Shown: piece by piece, positions 18,260 to 27,406 of the stretch | Layout of the letters: every line of letters starts with the position of its first letter | Position numbering within the stretch: position 1 is the first letter of the stretch | Origin: Cricetibacter osteomyelitidis | GTDB taxonomy: Bacteria; Pseudomonadota; Gammaproteobacteria; Enterobacterales; Pasteurellaceae | NCBI RefSeq assembly: GCF_004340985.1 | Contig: NZ_SLYB01000003.1 | Coordinates: forward strand, 62,001 to 126,000 | Direction of reading: 5' to 3' | Length of the DNA stretch: 64,000 bases | Translations under genes and position numbers: made by a program | The notes under the pieces: generated by a model | Databases searched by the model: none | The model's input: only the letters and a program-made list of their open reading frames with translations | Told to the model about the DNA's origin: nothing

Positions 18260-19411
18260 TTAAAACGCAGCTTTATACACTGCTAAAATATCCTCTGCGG
18301 TGCAGTCTCTCGGATTACCCGGTGTGCATACATCATTAAATGCCTCAACAGAAAGTGCGGCCAAATCCTCTTCTTTCACACCGATCGCAGAGAGTTTTTG
18401 TGGGATCTGAACATCTCGTGCTAATTGCGTAACGGCATCAACCGCAGCTTGACGATATTCAGCCTGAGTCATTTCATCAACGCCTTTAACGCCCATTGCC
18501 CGTGCAATTTCACGGTATTTTTCGCCAGTATAATCTTTATTAAATTCCATTACATAGGGCAATAACACTGCATTGGCAATGCCATGTGGCGTGTCATAAT
18601 AAGCAGAAAGTGGATGTGCCATGCCATGTACCACGCCTAAGCCTACATTAGAGAACCCCATACCAGCTACATATTGACCAAGAGCCATACCTTCACGACC
18701 TTCAGCTGTGTTATCTACCGCACCACGCAAGCTACGAGAAATAATTTCAATGGCTTTTAAATGCAGTGCATCGGTAAGTTCCCAGGCTCCTTTGGTGATA
18801 TAACCCTCAATTGCATGAGTGAGTGCATCCATACCGGTTGCAGCGGTTAAACCTTTTGGCATGCTTGCCATCATATCAGGATCAACGATGGCAATAGCGG
18901 GCACATCATGCACATCCACACAAACAAACTTGCGTTTTTTCTCTTCATCGGTAATCACATAGTTAATAGTGACTTCCGCTGCAGTACCTGCGGTAGTTGG
19001 TACGGCAATAATCGGTACGCATTTTTGGCGAGTCGGGGCAACGCCTTCGAGTGAAAGCACATCGCTAAATTCCGGATTATTGGTAATAATACCAATTGCT
19101 TTGGCACTATCAATCGGCGAACCTCCGCCGATAGCGATCATATAATCAGCGTCTGCGGCTTTGAATTTTGCCACACCCGTTTTAATGACATCAACACTTG
19201 GATTGGCTTTCACTTCATCAAAAATCTCATAATCAAGTCCTGCTGCATCTAAAAGTGCGGTCACTTTTTCAGCTACTTTAAACTTGATCAAGTCCTTATC
19301 CGTGACAATTAAACCTTTTTTAAAACCACGACTTTTCACTTCATGGACGATATGCTCAATCGCACCTTTACCGTGATAACTGGTTTCATTCAAAATCATT
19401 CGATTTGCCAT
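18260..19411 (-). CDS. fucO: Lactaldehyde reductase (L-1,2-propanediol oxidoreductase)
   Basis: 383 aa, one longer than E. coli FucO. It reduces the L-lactaldehyde made by FucA to L-1,2-propanediol with NADH, an anaerobic electron sink. Seen: group III Fe-dependent alcohol dehydrogenase; nucleotide loop GGGSPIDSAK (95-104); metal ligands Asp195 and His199 (MDALTHAIE), His262 (VVHGMAHPL) and His276 (TPHGIAN). Context: last gene of the fucose operon, 76 bases after fucP with a hairpin in between, followed by a strong terminator. The H. influenzae fuc operon as usually described ends at fucP, so this looks like a fuller pathway. Confidence 0.93.
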   Translation of the reverse strand: MANRMILNETSYHGKGAIEHIVHEVKSRGFKKGLIVTDKDLIKFKVAEKVTALLDAAGLDYEIFDEVKANPSVDVIKTGVAKFKAADADYMIAIGGGSPIDSAKAIGIITNNPEFSDVLSLEGVAPTRQKCVPIIAVPTTAGTAAEVTINYVITDEEKKRKFVCVDVHDVPAIAIVDPDMMASMPKGLTAATGMDALTHAIEGYITKGAWELTDALHLKAIEIISRSLRGAVDNTAEGREGMALGQYVAGMGFSNVGLGVVHGMAHPLSAYYDTPHGIANAVLLPYVMEFNKDYTGEKYREIARAMGVKGVDEMTQAEYRQAAVDAVTQLARDVQIPQKLSAIGVKEEDLAALSVEAFNDVCTPGNPRDCTAEDILAVYKAAF

Positions 19412-19448
19412 TGTATAACTCCTTAATTTTATTTTTTATGATTCGTTA

Positions 19449-19477
19449 ATAAGGCGGTAATCAAATCACCGCCTTAT
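19449..19477 (-). repeat. Intercistronic hairpin between fucP and fucO
   Basis: ATAAGGCGGT (19449-19458) pairs with ACCGCCTTAT (19468-19477) around a 9-base loop. No long T-run follows on the minus strand, so it may be an attenuator or an RNA-stability hairpin that lowers fucO expression, rather than a full terminator. Confidence 0.55.
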
Positions 19478-19487
19478 GTTGTTTTGT

Positions 19488-20774
19488 TTATTTTAAAACT
19501 TTCCAGCTTCTGTAACCGTAGATTGCGATAACGACGAAACAGATAAGAGGAAGAACAAATGATGCGTTCACTGCGGGTAAGCCGGCAACTACGCCTTGGT
19601 CAATGATAGAGCCTTGTAACGGTGGCATCAATGCACCACCCACGATAGCCATTACAAGACCGGCCGCACCTAAGGCCGATTCTTCTTTTAAGCCGTTTAA
19701 TGCAATACCGTAGATAGTCGGGAACATTAAGGACATGAAGCCTGATGTTAAAATTAAGCAGTATAAGCCCCACACGCCGTCAATGAAAATAACCCCTAAG
19801 ATACTGAAGAAACCGCCTATTGCGAAAAGTAATAACATAAATTCAGCTTTGAGATATTTCATTAAACTGGTGCTGATAAAACGACTACAGATAAAGATAG
19901 TCATAGCAATAATATTGAAGTTTTGTCCTTCTGCCTTAGTGAAACCTAAACGTTCTGCGTATTGCACAATGAATGTCCAGCACATAATTTGCACGCCTAC
20001 ATAGAACACTTGGGCAATCACACCTTCACGATATTTGGCATTTTTAATTAAGCGACTAAATGCTTCACCCAAGGAGATTTTATTACCTTCTTCCACTTTT
20101 ACAGCAGGCATTTTGTAGAATGCAATAATGACTAATACCGCCACAACCACAAAACCTAATGCAATATAAGGATCACGAATTTCAGCTAAATCATGGGTAC
20201 GAACGCCCGCTTTTTCCGCTTCTGATAAGGTAGAGAAAATGAGATTTCCCGCCGCATCACGTTTATCAGATTCCAAATTAGTGAGCACCAATTGTGAAGC
20301 AACGAACATTCCGGTAATCGAACCCAACGGGTTAAACGATTGTGCAAAGTTCAAACGACGTGTTGCAGTTTGCGGATCGCCCATGGCTAAAATATACGGG
20401 TTTGCAGTGGTTTCGAGGAACGCAAGCCCGAAGGTTAAAATATAAAGTGAAAATAAGAAGAACGTGAACACTTCATATTTAGCCGCAGGCCAAAATAAAA
20501 ATGCACCGATAGCATATAGTACAAGACCTAACATAATCCCCGCTTTATAACTATAACGGCTAGCGAATAAAGCGGCAGGAATTGCCATGGTACCGTAACC
20601 ACCATAAAACGCAAATTGCACTAATGCAGCTTCAGAAGCAGGTATTTCCATTACAGTTTGGAACACTGCCACCATCGGATTGGTTATATCATTCGCAAAT
20701 CCCCATAAAGCAAATAAACTGGTGATTAGAATAAATGGCACAACATATTTTTTCTCAAGAACTTTTGCTGTCAT
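19488..20774 (-). CDS. fucP: L-fucose:H+ symporter FucP
   Basis: 428 aa, twelve-helix MFS transporter of the inner membrane. Seen: FILITSLFALWGFANDITNPMV (the FucP/FHS family start), FYGGYGTMAIPAALFASRYSYKAG (helix 2 and loop 2-3), ETTANPYILAMGD, and the C-terminal GGALMPPLQGSIID. The Asp and Glu positions in the first and fourth helices that couple protons in FucP are present by eye (ND in helix 1, LETTANP in helix 4). Fucose operon, between fucA and fucO. Confidence 0.95.
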   Translation of the reverse strand: MTAKVLEKKYVVPFILITSLFALWGFANDITNPMVAVFQTVMEIPASEAALVQFAFYGGYGTMAIPAALFASRYSYKAGIMLGLVLYAIGAFLFWPAAKYEVFTFFLFSLYILTFGLAFLETTANPYILAMGDPQTATRRLNFAQSFNPLGSITGMFVASQLVLTNLESDKRDAAGNLIFSTLSEAEKAGVRTHDLAEIRDPYIALGFVVVAVLVIIAFYKMPAVKVEEGNKISLGEAFSRLIKNAKYREGVIAQVFYVGVQIMCWTFIVQYAERLGFTKAEGQNFNIIAMTIFICSRFISTSLMKYLKAEFMLLLFAIGGFFSILGVIFIDGVWGLYCLILTSGFMSLMFPTIYGIALNGLKEESALGAAGLVMAIVGGALMPPLQGSIIDQGVVAGLPAVNASFVLPLICFVVIAIYGYRSWKVLK

Positions 20775-20811
20775 ACGATTTTCCTTCTAAAATATCGAGT
20801 CAGTAATCAAT

Positions 20812-21462
20812 TTATTCTTCTATACGCAAACCATAAGATTTAAATTTTTCTAATACAACTTTCATTTCTTCTTTTGGTAGTAACGGAATTTCTAAGCCGG
20901 TGGCAAGTAATTTTAAATACCAGCTTGCTAACACTTCCACTTCGTGTGCCAGCCATAGAGCTTTATCTAAATTTTGATCGGCAGCGATTAAGCCGTGATG
21001 AGCAAGTAAAATGGCTTTACTTTCTTTAATGCCTTCACGCACATAATCCGCTAATTTATGAGTACCGAAAGTGGCATAAGGCACACAAGGAATATGATCA
21101 GTACCGCCGACCGCAATCATGTAGTGAATGGCCGGAATCGGTCTTTCTAAAATTGATAATGCCGCACAGTTTAAGGCATGATTATGCACTACAGCATCCA
21201 CATCATTGCGTGCTTCATATGCGGCCAAATGGAATTGCCATTCGCTAGACGGCAATTTGCCCTCTTCGTGTTTACCGTGTTTATCCACATACACGATTGA
21301 ATCTTCCGTCAATAATTCATAAGGTGTGCCTGTTGGAGTGATTAACATACCGTTTTGATAACGTACGCTGACATTACCTGCGGTACCTTGATTTAAACCA
21401 AGTCTGGTCATTTCAAGACAAGTATCAATAATTTTTCTGGATAATGCTTTACGATTACTCAT
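20812..21462 (-). CDS. fucA: L-fuculose-phosphate aldolase
   Basis: 216 aa, class II zinc aldolase splitting L-fuculose-1-phosphate into dihydroxyacetone phosphate and L-lactaldehyde. Seen: GNVSVRY and the phosphate-binding TPTGTPYE, catalytic Glu in LPSSEWQFH (about 73), zinc ligands in HNHALN (about 92-94) and LAHHGLI (about 155). Length and order (fucU-fucA-fucP) match H. influenzae. Starts 24 bases after fucU. Secure. Confidence 0.96.
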   Translation of the reverse strand: MSNRKALSRKIIDTCLEMTRLGLNQGTAGNVSVRYQNGMLITPTGTPYELLTEDSIVYVDKHGKHEEGKLPSSEWQFHLAAYEARNDVDAVVHNHALNCAALSILERPIPAIHYMIAVGGTDHIPCVPYATFGTHKLADYVREGIKESKAILLAHHGLIAADQNLDKALWLAHEVEVLASWYLKLLATGLEIPLLPKEEMKVVLEKFKSYGLRIEE

Positions 21463-21486
21463 TTTATTTACCTCTAATTTAAAAAT

Positions 21487-21921
21487 TTATTTAATAGGCG
21501 TAACACCTTTTTTGATAATAATATTGCCGTATTTAGCGGTTTCTCCGGTAATTACCACAGCATAGGCTTGTTTTGCACGTTCATAAAAAGCGAACCGTTC
21601 AATGCGTTCTAAATTTGGTACAATTTCCACCGCACTTTTAATTGCTGCCAAATAACGGGCTTCCACACTAGGATCTAAAGTATCTCCAGTAACGGCCTGC
21701 ATCATAATAAGCGGTGCTTCCACATAGGCATCAAATTCAAATAATGGACTGATACCAGTTAATAAAGTGTCAACACCAATGCCGTCAGCACGGATCACTT
21801 TGGGATGGAGTTGATGTGCAGGAAAGTGGGCATCAGACAAAACCAGTTCATCGCCATGTCCCATTTCTGCAAGTATTTTCAATAATTCCGGTGAAATTGC
21901 AGGGTGGATTCCTTTTAACAT
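21487..21921 (-). CDS. fucU: L-fucose mutarotase
   Basis: 144 aa, RbsD/FucU family. It interconverts the alpha and beta anomers of L-fucose so that the isomerase is fed. Seen: [35 protein letters not shown], with the catalytic His and Asp of this fold, and a C-terminal [19 protein letters not shown]. Its start overlaps fucK by 7 bases, so translation is probably coupled. Contains one uptake word (about 21630). Confidence 0.95.
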   Translation of the reverse strand: MLKGIHPAISPELLKILAEMGHGDELVLSDAHFPAHQLHPKVIRADGIGVDTLLTGISPLFEFDAYVEAPLIMMQAVTGDTLDPSVEARYLAAIKSAVEIVPNLERIERFAFYERAKQAYAVVITGETAKYGNIIIKKGVTPIK

Positions 21922-23333
21922 TGTGGTTCTCCTTTTGGTAAAATTCTCATTTTTTCAGGTTTCATCGCTTGTTGAGCGGCTTGGTTATCGGCATACACGC
22001 CTACTCCGGTAAAGGTAAACATCGCAGCACCCAACACGGTACTTTCTGCCACATCAACGACGTCGATAGGTAAGCCCAACACATCCGCTCGAATTTGATT
22101 CCATAAACGATTTTTTGAACCACCGCCTACACAAATGATGCTGTCGGCTTTAAATTGACTTATTTGTTGCAACACTTGCAAGCCGTTTTTTAGTTGATTA
22201 GCCATATAGAAAAGGGCGGCACGATAAATCTCACCACGAGTTGAGAACATGGAAAGCCCTGCGATCTCACCTTGCCCTAATTGCCCCAAAACACCTTGAA
22301 AATTGACCGCACTTTGTGAAGCAGCTTCCCCTTCGCTGATCATAGTTGAATAATATTGGTCGGTGCCGACTACATCAGCAAAGAACATTTTGCCAATCCA
22401 TTCCATAATGCCTGAACCAACCCATTGCACCGCAGGATTAAAGCAGTTGGCTTGAACATCAAATTCAGTGGTTAAACCTTGCGAAATAAATTCAAAATGC
22501 GGAGATGCGGTTTGCGTTCTCGCCATTAAAATTTCCCACGTGCCCGAACTTAATACCGGTTGATTTAAACTGGCTCCCGAACCGAATACCGCAAACTGTG
22601 TATCATGCCCGCAAGAAATCACAGGAACAGGATTTAAGCCGAAACGTTCGCAAAGTGCGGTCGATAATTGCCCAATTTTTTCGCCTGCATCGACCATTGG
22701 TGGAAAATGCTGACTGTTCAATCCTAAGATGTTCAACACTTCGTCGTCCCAGTCATGCGTTGTCAAATTGGTCATCATAGATGTACCTGCCATAGTGCGA
22801 TCCGTGGTAAACACACCAGTTAAACGTTGGCTAAGCATTGATGAGATAAACACCCATTTATCCATTTGAGCAAATACTTCCGGCTGATTTTCTTTTAACC
22901 AAAGTAATTTGAAGAGTGTATTAAAACTGTATTGCCCGATACCGTTGCGTTGATAAAGCTTTTCCACATCTAAATAGTGCGAAAGATTTTCCATCACAGA
23001 AATGGTACGCGGACATTTCCACGAAATAATCGGGTAAAGTTGCTTACCGTCTTTATCAAAGGGTGCACCGTCCACACCAAAGGTAGTGACGGAAATGCCG
23101 ACAATTTCACTTAAATCAATTTGTTGTTTTTTGAGTGCAGATAATGTCTGATCCGCACAGAATGTTAATTTTTGCCAAATTTCTTCAAAATCCCAAATGT
23201 GATAATCAGGATTTTCTGCCACCAAATGAGTGGCATTCGGTAAATGGCTTGAAGCGACAATTTTGCCTTTTTCATTGATGGCAATTGTGCGTAAATTGGT
23301 TGCCCCGCAGTCAAAAATAAGCACTAAAGACAT
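21915..23333 (-). CDS. fucK: L-fuculokinase
   Basis: 472 aa from the ATG at 23333 ([15 protein letters not shown]); the frame can begin three codons earlier, but this start has AGGAGA at a workable distance and places the FGGY ATPase phosphate-1 motif [11 protein letters not shown] at the usual N-terminal position. It phosphorylates L-fuculose at O1. Further motifs: [29 protein letters not shown], and C-terminal [15 protein letters not shown] (ATP site). FucK of H. influenzae is a seven-locus MLST marker. An uptake word lies inside (about 22650). Confidence 0.94.
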   Translation of the reverse strand: MSLVLIFDCGATNLRTIAINEKGKIVASSHLPNATHLVAENPDYHIWDFEEIWQKLTFCADQTLSALKKQQIDLSEIVGISVTTFGVDGAPFDKDGKQLYPIISWKCPRTISVMENLSHYLDVEKLYQRNGIGQYSFNTLFKLLWLKENQPEVFAQMDKWVFISSMLSQRLTGVFTTDRTMAGTSMMTNLTTHDWDDEVLNILGLNSQHFPPMVDAGEKIGQLSTALCERFGLNPVPVISCGHDTQFAVFGSGASLNQPVLSSGTWEILMARTQTASPHFEFISQGLTTEFDVQANCFNPAVQWVGSGIMEWIGKMFFADVVGTDQYYSTMISEGEAASQSAVNFQGVLGQLGQGEIAGLSMFSTRGEIYRAALFYMANQLKNGLQVLQQISQFKADSIICVGGGSKNRLWNQIRADVLGLPIDVVDVAESTVLGAAMFTFTGVGVYADNQAAQQAMKPEKMRILPKGEPQC

Positions 23334-23342
23334 GTAAATCAT

Positions 23343-23388
23343 CTCCTAAATCTCCCTATCCCCTCTTTTAAAAGAGGGGACTTAGGAG
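23343..23388. repeat. Nested palindrome between fucI and fucK
   Basis: A perfect 22-base palindrome (23359-23380: TCCCCTCTTTT and its complement) sits inside outer arms CTCCTAA (23343-23349) and TTAGGAG (23382-23388). It overlaps the fucK ribosome-binding region (AGGAG on the minus strand), so the outer stem could sequester the fucK start. Confidence 0.65.
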
Positions 23389-23394
23389 AATCTC

Positions 23395-25161
23395 TTATTT
23401 ATACAATGGTCCAAAGTTAGCACAAGCGCGATAATCCTGACCTTCCTTGTCTTGACCAAAACCATTCCATGCACTTGGACGGAACACATCTTTATCTGCC
23501 ACGTTATGCATACACACTGGAATACGTAACATTGACGCAAGGGTAATTAAATCCGCACCTACGTGACCATAAGTGGCTACGCAGTGGTTCGCTCCCCAGT
23601 TTGCCATCACCGAATACACATCAGTAAATGCACCAGTACCTGTCAGACGTGGCACAAACCAAGTACAAGGCCAAGTTTCATTAGTACGTTTCATCAAGAT
23701 ATCATGAGCCTCAGCAGGTAATTCAATAGACCAACCTTCGGCAATTTGCAACACCGGACCAAGACCACGAATAATATTGATACGATGCATAGTAAACGGC
23801 ATACCGCCCTTAGTGTTAAATTGAGAAGATAAACCGCCTCCACGGAAATATTCATGTACCGCAGGGCACCATGAAGTATGTTCTAAACAACGTCGGCCGT
23901 CAGCTTCTGTGACTTCCCAAGCTGGTTTAATGACCGGATTACCGTTTTGATCTTGATGTTGACCGCTACCATCTAATGCGGCAGAACCTGAGTTAATAAG
24001 ATGGATAAAGCCCGATTCCGGACGAAAACCGGTGGCTTTCTCACAAGCTTCAGGGCTCCAGTAAGTACGTACATCGGCAAAAATTTGTGCTTGACCGGTC
24101 AACTGATTACCAAACAACATATTCACGCCATTTAAACTATCGTTTTCCGTTGCCAAAATATGTGGTGGACGTACCCCATTCCAGTCGTAAGTAGAATTAA
24201 GAATAGCTTCCATAAAATCGCCATTTGGTAAATGATCCGTCCATTGACGTTGACCTTGGAAACCAGCGGCAATAGCATTGTGTCCCATTGATTCTTCCAC
24301 ATAATTCATTTCGGCTAATTTTGGATTGCCTATCATTAAATCACGAGCAATAATGGTCATTTTCACCACATCTTCCCAAAGTTTCGCTCTTTCGTCGGCA
24401 GAACGTTGATATTCAGGATTATTAACATCAATGCCTTCTTTACAATATTGTTTTACCCAAGCCAACGCCAATTCCACTTCATCTTTATCATAAATTTCAC
24501 GATCTAAACGACGTTTGATTTCGGTCATATCCACATATTCATTACGCATACCCAAGTATTCTTGGAAGAATTGTTGATTTACGATTGAACCTGCAATCCC
24601 CATAGACACTGAACCGATAGATAAATAAGATTTACCACGAATATTTGCCACCGCAAGACCGGCACGGGCAAAGCGTAATAATTTTTCTTTTACATCTTCA
24701 GGAATACTCGTGTCGTCGGCTTCCTGCACTTCAGTGCCATAAATTGAAAATGCCGGCAAGCCCATTTGAGAATGACCCGCAAGAGCGGCCGCTAAATATA
24801 CGGCACCCGGACGTTCTGTACCGTTAAAACCCCAAATGGCTTTTGGCATAAACGGATCCATATCAATAGTTTCTGAACCATAGCACCAACAAGGTGTAAC
24901 GGTAATCACCGCTCCCACATTATTAAGTTTAAATTTTTCTGCACAAGCAACGGCTTCTGCTACACCACCAATGGTGCTATCTGCAATTACACATTCGACA
25001 AAAGAACCGTCAGGATGACGAATGTGGGTTTGCAATAGTTGAGCAACGGACTCCGCCATATTCATGGTTTGTTCTTCAAGGGATTCACGAACGCCCATAC
25101 GACGACCATCAATAGTAGGACGAATACCGATTTTTACTGGTGTTGATTTAAATTGTGTCAT
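23395..25161 (-). CDS. fucI: L-fucose isomerase
   Basis: 588 aa (E. coli 591). Mn-dependent ketol isomerase converting L-fucose to L-fuculose. Seen: [27 protein letters not shown] at the N-terminus, [18 protein letters not shown], the catalytic Glu/Asp region [19 protein letters not shown] and the C-terminal [21 protein letters not shown] typical of FucI. First gene of the operon, with a CRP box about 120 bases upstream. A 51-base gap with a palindrome separates it from fucK. Confidence 0.97.
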   Translation of the reverse strand: MTQFKSTPVKIGIRPTIDGRRMGVRESLEEQTMNMAESVAQLLQTHIRHPDGSFVECVIADSTIGGVAEAVACAEKFKLNNVGAVITVTPCWCYGSETIDMDPFMPKAIWGFNGTERPGAVYLAAALAGHSQMGLPAFSIYGTEVQEADDTSIPEDVKEKLLRFARAGLAVANIRGKSYLSIGSVSMGIAGSIVNQQFFQEYLGMRNEYVDMTEIKRRLDREIYDKDEVELALAWVKQYCKEGIDVNNPEYQRSADERAKLWEDVVKMTIIARDLMIGNPKLAEMNYVEESMGHNAIAAGFQGQRQWTDHLPNGDFMEAILNSTYDWNGVRPPHILATENDSLNGVNMLFGNQLTGQAQIFADVRTYWSPEACEKATGFRPESGFIHLINSGSAALDGSGQHQDQNGNPVIKPAWEVTEADGRRCLEHTSWCPAVHEYFRGGGLSSQFNTKGGMPFTMHRINIIRGLGPVLQIAEGWSIELPAEAHDILMKRTNETWPCTWFVPRLTGTGAFTDVYSVMANWGANHCVATYGHVGADLITLASMLRIPVCMHNVADKDVFRPSAWNGFGQDKEGQDYRACANFGPLYK

Positions 25162-25280
25162 ATCTATTTCCTCTCTGATTTGAGTTTTTAGTTAAACAAC
25201 TAGAAACTTGCGTTTCGTTGAGATTATTTTTCACTAAAACAAGCAAAGAAAATAGAAATTTTTAAATTTAATGTTAGATT

Positions 25281-25296
25281 TGTGACCGAGTTCACA
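25281..25296. promoter_or_regulatory. CRP box upstream of fucI
   Basis: TGTGA-CCGAGT-TCACA (25281-25296) is an exact match to both half-sites TGTGA-N6-TCACA with T/A flanks. It lies 120 bases upstream of the fucI start, as expected for a sugar operon under catabolite control. Confidence 0.85.
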
Positions 25297-25331
25297 AAAT
25301 TCGGGCATAAAAAGAGAAAAATAACCAAATA

Positions 25332-25373
25332 AAATGCCCGATTAGCATATTAAAAATGACAAATCGGGCATTT
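25332..25373 (-). terminator. Probable terminator after fucR, overlapping possible FucR sites
   Basis: AAATGCCCGATT (25332-25343) and AATCGGGCATTT (25362-25373) are exact inverted repeats with an 18-base loop, and TTTTATTT follows on the minus strand. The word TCGGGCAT also occurs at 25301-25308 just beside the CRP box, so the sequence could alternatively be a regulator-binding element. Confidence 0.55.
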
Positions 25374-25385
25374 CGGTCATAAATT

Positions 25386-26138
25386 TTAGCAAACGGTTAA
25401 TAGCACATTATGTTCGTGGCAATAATTATTCAGCAAATTTGAGGGTTGTTGGTTGGTAAATAGAATATCCAGTTGAGATAAATCAGCTAATTTAATTAAA
25501 TTGCTTTTACCAAATTTAGAATGATCCAATAATAAAAATTTTTGTTCCGAAGCATCCATTATTTTTCTTTTTAATGAAGCATTTAATTCATTTGATTCCC
25601 ATAACGCGCCATTTTCGTCTAAACCGGTGCAGGAAAAAATACCAATATCAATATGCAAACGCTGTAATAATTGCTCAGATAAAGGGCCGTAAAAAGCATC
25701 GTATTTTGCCGAATACACACCACCGGTGGCAATCGTTTTTATATTAGTTTTATTAACTAATGCGGTGATATTATGCATAGAATTAGTCACCACAGTACAA
25801 GGTATATCAGGAATAAGTTGAGCAAAATGCCAGCTGGTGGAACTGGCATCAAGTCCAATCACAGCATCTTCAAACACATATTCCATAGCTTGTTCTGCAA
25901 TACGATGTTTTTCATCATAATTGGAACGCTGCCTTGCTTGAAAAGAACTCCCTACATCTTTCGTTTTACGGCTAACAGCACCGCCATGCACACGATAGAG
26001 CAAGCCTTGTTTCGCCAAATAAGTTAAATCACGGCGAATAGTTTCTACCGAAACCCCAAGCTCTGCCGCTAATACATTGACATTCACTTTGCCCTGCAAA
26101 TTTAGCTGCTGCAAGATAGATTCTTCTCTTTTTTGCAT
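25386..26138 (-). CDS. fucR: DeoR-family fucose operon regulator
   Basis: 250 aa from the ATG at 26138. The open frame extends upstream to 26168, but the extra part is a tandem of two near-identical 9-base units (ACGGTCAT), and the GGGG ribosome site sits 8 bases from the 26138 ATG. Seen: DeoR helix-turn-helix (VNVLAAELGVSVETIRRDLTYLAKQGLLYRVHGGA, about 15-50) and a C-terminal sugar-phosphate sensor with VIGLDASSTSWHFA and LLLDHSKFGK. E. coli FucR activates the fuc genes with fuculose-1-phosphate. Same strand as and upstream of fucI, as in H. influenzae. Confidence 0.9.
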   Translation of the reverse strand: MQKREESILQQLNLQGKVNVNVLAAELGVSVETIRRDLTYLAKQGLLYRVHGGAVSRKTKDVGSSFQARQRSNYDEKHRIAEQAMEYVFEDAVIGLDASSTSWHFAQLIPDIPCTVVTNSMHNITALVNKTNIKTIATGGVYSAKYDAFYGPLSEQLLQRLHIDIGIFSCTGLDENGALWESNELNASLKRKIMDASEQKFLLLDHSKFGKSNLIKLADLSQLDILFTNQQPSNLLNNYCHEHNVLLTVC

Positions 26139-26263
26139 CTTCATACCCCAAACGGTCATAACGGTCATTTAATTTGATTATAATGATTACAATACAAAAA
26201 AGAAAGCTAAGATATTTTTAATATGCCAAAAATCTGAAAATTCTACCGCACTTTTAACCATTT

Positions 26264-27193
26264 TTATGATTCCAACACCGACAATCCTGTCAATGTGGCA
26301 AAACTTTGTGATTTCACGGTTTGATAAAAATCATCAATATAGGCGACATTCGCATCACTTTCACGGAATGCGGCGTATAAATTGCTGTATAGCCCTTGTT
26401 TGGTAATTTTTTTCGCCACCACATAACCGCGATCCAAATAAGGTTTGGCAGCCCAGTAAGGCAAGGAGGCAATACCACGTTTACTGGCAACCAGTTGAAT
26501 AATCGCAATAGTCAATTCACTGGTACGGCGGTTAGGCATAATGCCTTTAGGCTGAAGTACCTTGCGTAATAAATCCAGCATATCATCGGGCACAGGATAA
26601 GTGATCCAGGTTTGATCGATAAAATCTTCCGCTTCCCAAATTTCTTTATCAGCTAACGGATGATCTTTAGCACATAATCCCACCATTTCATAAGAAAATA
26701 GCGGTTTATGAATAATCCCTTGTGTTTCTTCAATTTCCGACACCACAGCCCAATCTGCACGATGAGTCAGCAATAAGCCTACGGTATCCGTATGGAAGCC
26801 GGACACAATATCCAGTTCAACTAAAGGCCAGTGGCTACGAAAAGAATCCATTGCAGGCATTAACCAATCAAAACAGGTGTGACATTCCACCGCAATACGC
26901 AATTCCCCCGCCTCACCTTGTTTGACACGTGCCAAATCCCGTTCTGCTTCCATCACTTTCGGTAAAATCTCGTTTGCCAGTTGGATTAAACGTTCGCCAG
27001 CCGCGGTGAAACGTAACGGCTGAGTTTTACGCTCAAATAATGGCATATCATATTGTTCTTCCAGAAATTTAAGTTGGTGAGATAGTGCCGATTGTGTGAG
27101 ATACACCCGCTTTGCCGCTTGTGAAACACTGCCGGTTTCCTTCAATGCCAGCAATGTTTTAAGATGTCGAAGTTCAAGAAAAATCGGTTTCAT
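26264..27193 (-). CDS. metR: LysR-family transcriptional regulator MetR
   Basis: 309 aa. Seen: N-terminal HTH FLELRHLKTLLALKETGSVSQAAKRVYLTQSALSHQLKFLEEQ with the LysR recognition helix, followed by the effector domain; HTCFDWLMPAMDSFRSHWPLVELDI is highly characteristic of MetR. MetR activates metE, metH and glyA with homocysteine as co-effector. Its usual divergent partner metE is not adjacent here; the gene lies between pflB and fucR, so its targets must be elsewhere. Confident family call; name from the diagnostic motif. Confidence 0.9.
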   Translation of the reverse strand: MKPIFLELRHLKTLLALKETGSVSQAAKRVYLTQSALSHQLKFLEEQYDMPLFERKTQPLRFTAAGERLIQLANEILPKVMEAERDLARVKQGEAGELRIAVECHTCFDWLMPAMDSFRSHWPLVELDIVSGFHTDTVGLLLTHRADWAVVSEIEETQGIIHKPLFSYEMVGLCAKDHPLADKEIWEAEDFIDQTWITYPVPDDMLDLLRKVLQPKGIMPNRRTSELTIAIIQLVASKRGIASLPYWAAKPYLDRGYVVAKKITKQGLYSNLYAAFRESDANVAYIDDFYQTVKSQSFATLTGLSVLES

Positions 27194-27257
27194 TAAGATT
27201 ATTCATATAATAAAAGAATATGTTGAATAATAATACAGAAAAACTTCGGAAAAAGAA

Positions 27258-27293
27258 ACCGCACTTTGCTCTGTAAACTCGCTAAAGTGCGGT
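27258..27293. repeat. Facing pair of uptake words between metR and pflB
   Basis: ACCGCACTTT (27258-27267) and AAAGTGCGGT (27284-27293) can form a 10-base-pair stem around a 16-base loop. Probably an uptake-word hairpin in the intergenic space, downstream of pflB and upstream of metR. Confidence 0.6.
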
Positions 27294-27357
27294 AGATTTT
27301 GGTTAAATTTCAGTAAATATTTAATTTGATTTTCCTCTAATAAGAATTAAAAATTGA

Positions 27358-27386
27358 TAAAAAAATACCGCTCTTGAGAGCGGTAT
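27358..27386 (-). terminator. Terminator after pflB
   Basis: ATACCGCTC (27365-27373) and GAGCGGTAT (27378-27386) around a 4-base loop, then a run of Ts on the minus strand. Ends the focA-pflB operon about 20 bases after the pflB stop. Confidence 0.88.
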
Positions 27387-27406
27387 GGTATTCAATTCAC
27401 TTTACA

